A stretch of DNA of 64,000 bases from Acanthopleuribacter pedis (lineage in GTDB: Bacteria; Acidobacteriota; Holophagae; Acanthopleuribacterales; Acanthopleuribacteraceae). A model generated the notes under the pieces. The model was not told the origin of the DNA, made no database searches, and worked only from the letters and a program-made list of their open reading frames with translations. Both the position numbers and the translations under genes were made by a program. The stretch spans positions 25,283-89,282 of the forward strand of contig NZ_JAFREP010000040.1 in the NCBI RefSeq assembly GCF_017377855.1, read 5' to 3'. Of the stretch, positions 62,470 to 64,000 are shown in pieces; positions within the stretch are counted from its first letter, which is position 1; each line of letters opens with the position of its first letter.

Positions 62470-63162
62470 GATAACTACGATCCTCCATATCTAAGGACTT
62501 GAAGCAATGAGCGGGGAATCATGCCGCAAAGTCTTGCTCGTTAAGAACAGAGCGGCGGAAGCAACCATTTGTCTTCCTAAATTCACAATTCCGATACAAC
62601 GCGACAGCACGTACGGTCCGCCTTTCTAAGGTCTGTGTCGGCACCCCTCCGCACAGACGGCATCACGTGACGTGTATCTCTATTACCCAAAACGACTCAT
62701 TGTGGTGAATCCCCCTAAGGTCGAGATAATAACCCAGGTTTTACAAAGCGGAAAGGAATTGTTGCATTTTGGCGAGAAAAAAACGGGCCCGCCGTGATGC
62801 GCTCCCTCACACAAAGTCAAGTAAATTCCTGAGTTGTGCGCCCGGTAACGTCGTCAAAAACCCGACATAAAGCCGCCGTTCACACCTCTAAGGATCGTCA
62901 CGCATGCATCAATTTACTGGGATTACACCAGTTAATCACACTTTTGCCTTTTTGGCCATTTCTTCCACCCCTTTCGTTTCTCTTCTAACCAAACCCAAAC
63001 AAGGAAAACATGATTCGAGCCCGAAAATGGGCTTATTTAGCCCGTTTCACTCTGTAAAACTTTTTTCATTCCCTTTTCGTTTTGGGCTTTGGCGGGGGTT
63101 GAAGGTGGGAAATCGGCGTATTTCGTTTGGGATTTTTTTTGCCGACGGTTGGCAAGCCACCC
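62470..63162. other. Receptor upstream region
   Basis: This long gap lies upstream of the receptor gene and is AT-richer. It must hold the receptor promoter; a -10-like TATTAT occurs on the minus strand near 62730. No gene is supported. Confidence 0.35.
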
Positions 63163-64000
63163 GGTGTCAACCCCTTCAGGGTTTTCCCGTCCGTGAACCC
63201 CAAAGACCCAGGGTGCGACCATTTTCAATGGTCGTACCCGGGGCTAACATATTGCCCCCCTTCAGGGGGCGTCCAGCGTTGCCGGGCTCCGCACGGCGTT
63301 TATTCAAAGCATGGTCCATAGATAGGGTTGTGCGGCCCGCTTCGGGGCGCGCCGGTACAAACCGTGGGCTGATCCGGCGCACCCCGAAGGGGTTCGCACA
63401 CCGCAAGGCGTGGTCCACAACTGATTTAAACGGTGAGCCGGAGGCGAACGACCTTTGGTTACGCCGAAGGCGTTACGGATTTCAGCCCTGGGTAAATGGT
63501 TGGAACAACCGTTTACCCAGGGTCCCCGGGAGTTCCCGTCGCGCAGGCGCTGAAGGCGCCGGCCAAACGACCCCTAACCGAACCGCCGGGTTCATGGATG
63601 CCGAAACCACACCCGTTTGCCCCATCCTCCTCGCGGGGTTGAAAAAACGAAACGCCCGCGGTGTCAACGCCTTCAGCGTTTTCCCCTCCGTGAACCCCAA
63701 GGCCTGTGCTCCAGTGGCGCGCCGGTACAAACCGTGGGCTGATCCGGCGCACCCCGAAGGGGTTCGCACACCGCAAGGCGTGGTCCACAACTGATTTAAA
63801 CGGTGAGCCGGAGGCGAACGACCTTTGGTTACGCCGAAGGCGTTACGGATTTCAGCCCTGGGTAAATGGTTGGAACAACCGTTTACCCAGGGTCCCCGGG
63901 AGTTCCCGTCGCGCAGGCGCTGAAGGCGCCGGCCAAACGACCCCTAACCGAACCGCCGGGTTCATGGATGCCGAAACCACACCCGTTTGCCCCATCCTCC
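63163..64000 (-). repeat. Tandem array of the multi-hairpin element, copy B (runs off the window)
   Basis: Reverse-strand copies of the element seen at 21.4 kb. A 285-bp segment (63346-63630) is repeated identically at 63716-64000, giving a 370-bp tandem period. Hairpins include CCCTGGGTAAATGGTTG (63486-63502) paired with 63506-63522, GGCGC/GCGCC, AACGC/GCGTT and AACCCC/GGGGTT types. A frame of ~300 codons on the plus strand crosses these and is not a gene. The array may extend beyond the window. Confidence 0.8.

Noticed and set aside
62904..63794. A ~300-codon frame on the plus strand
   Set aside because: It crosses the tandem hairpin units, has no ribosome site and no protein-like composition.

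Overview
The window is a continuous piece of a bacterial chromosome, GC-rich in third codon positions, with no RNA genes that I can see and no complete insertion sequence. The gene content fits a heterotrophic aerobic Gram-negative bacterium, most likely an Acidobacteriota of the Holophagae / Acanthopleuribacteraceae type. The cues are a 1002-residue Oar-like TonB receptor with an N-terminal carboxypeptidase-regulatory domain, a giant propeller-type hybrid sensor, an A2-type caa3 oxidase with membrane-anchored SCO, and many long intergenic repeats. The taxonomic call is inference from gene content only.

Layout. 1-1.0 kb: tail of a MORN/YwqK-like gene and a SCO protein. 1.3-1.6 kb: HU. 1.7-9.3 kb, minus strand: rRNA/tRNA methylases (TrmH-like, RlmN), two small unknowns, dUTPase, an M16 peptidase, a PilP-like periplasmic protein and an AI-2E/PerM permease. 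9.4-12.6 kb: a CBM9-like secreted protein with a Gly/Met/Arg tail, a YbjQ pair and an M48 protease. 12.6-18.6 kb, minus strand: a full caa3-type cytochrome oxidase cluster (SURF1, SCO, CoxB with fused cytochrome c, CtaD, CtaE, CtaF, lipoprotein cytochrome c). 19.0-20.5 kb: a YfcC-family permease.

20.8-22.06 kb is a composite non-coding repeat block: a 35-bp minisatellite, a multi-hairpin element and a 33-bp minisatellite. 22.1-27.0 kb, plus strand: MoaD, MoaE, MetG, a second TrmH-like methylase and the P-protein PheA. 27.1-30.7 kb: a MerR/B12 (CarH/LitR-type) regulator divergent from DUF523-DUF1722 and SDR-DUF2867 genes, which looks like a light/oxidative stress regulon; a photolyase lies at 46.7 kb. 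30.8-34.5 kb, minus strand: a polymorphic-toxin type cluster (AHH nuclease, Imm11-like protein, unknown, dead ketosynthase-like protein). 34.8-40.6 kb: a ~1705-residue propeller/kinase/receiver/GGDEF sensor with a TrpF-like gene upstream.

41.4-48.6 kb: CPBP protease, FadL-like porin, cyclophilin, SDR, photolyase, rubredoxin and a small membrane protein. 49.1-52.3 kb: an FAD reductase-polyferredoxin fusion and a YqgE protein. 52.6-58.8 kb, plus strand: a repeat-rich secreted protein followed by an NtrB/NtrC-like pair, then a type II thioesterase and a GNAT. 59.5-62.5 kb: the TonB receptor. 63.2-64.0 kb: a tandem array of the same multi-hairpin element seen at 21.4 kb, running off the window.

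The most interesting signals are the structured hairpin element (two loci, with compensatory stem changes), the AHH toxin cluster lacking secretion genes, the B12-regulator module, a TrpF-like protein lacking its catalytic Cys, and the reductase-polyferredoxin fusion.
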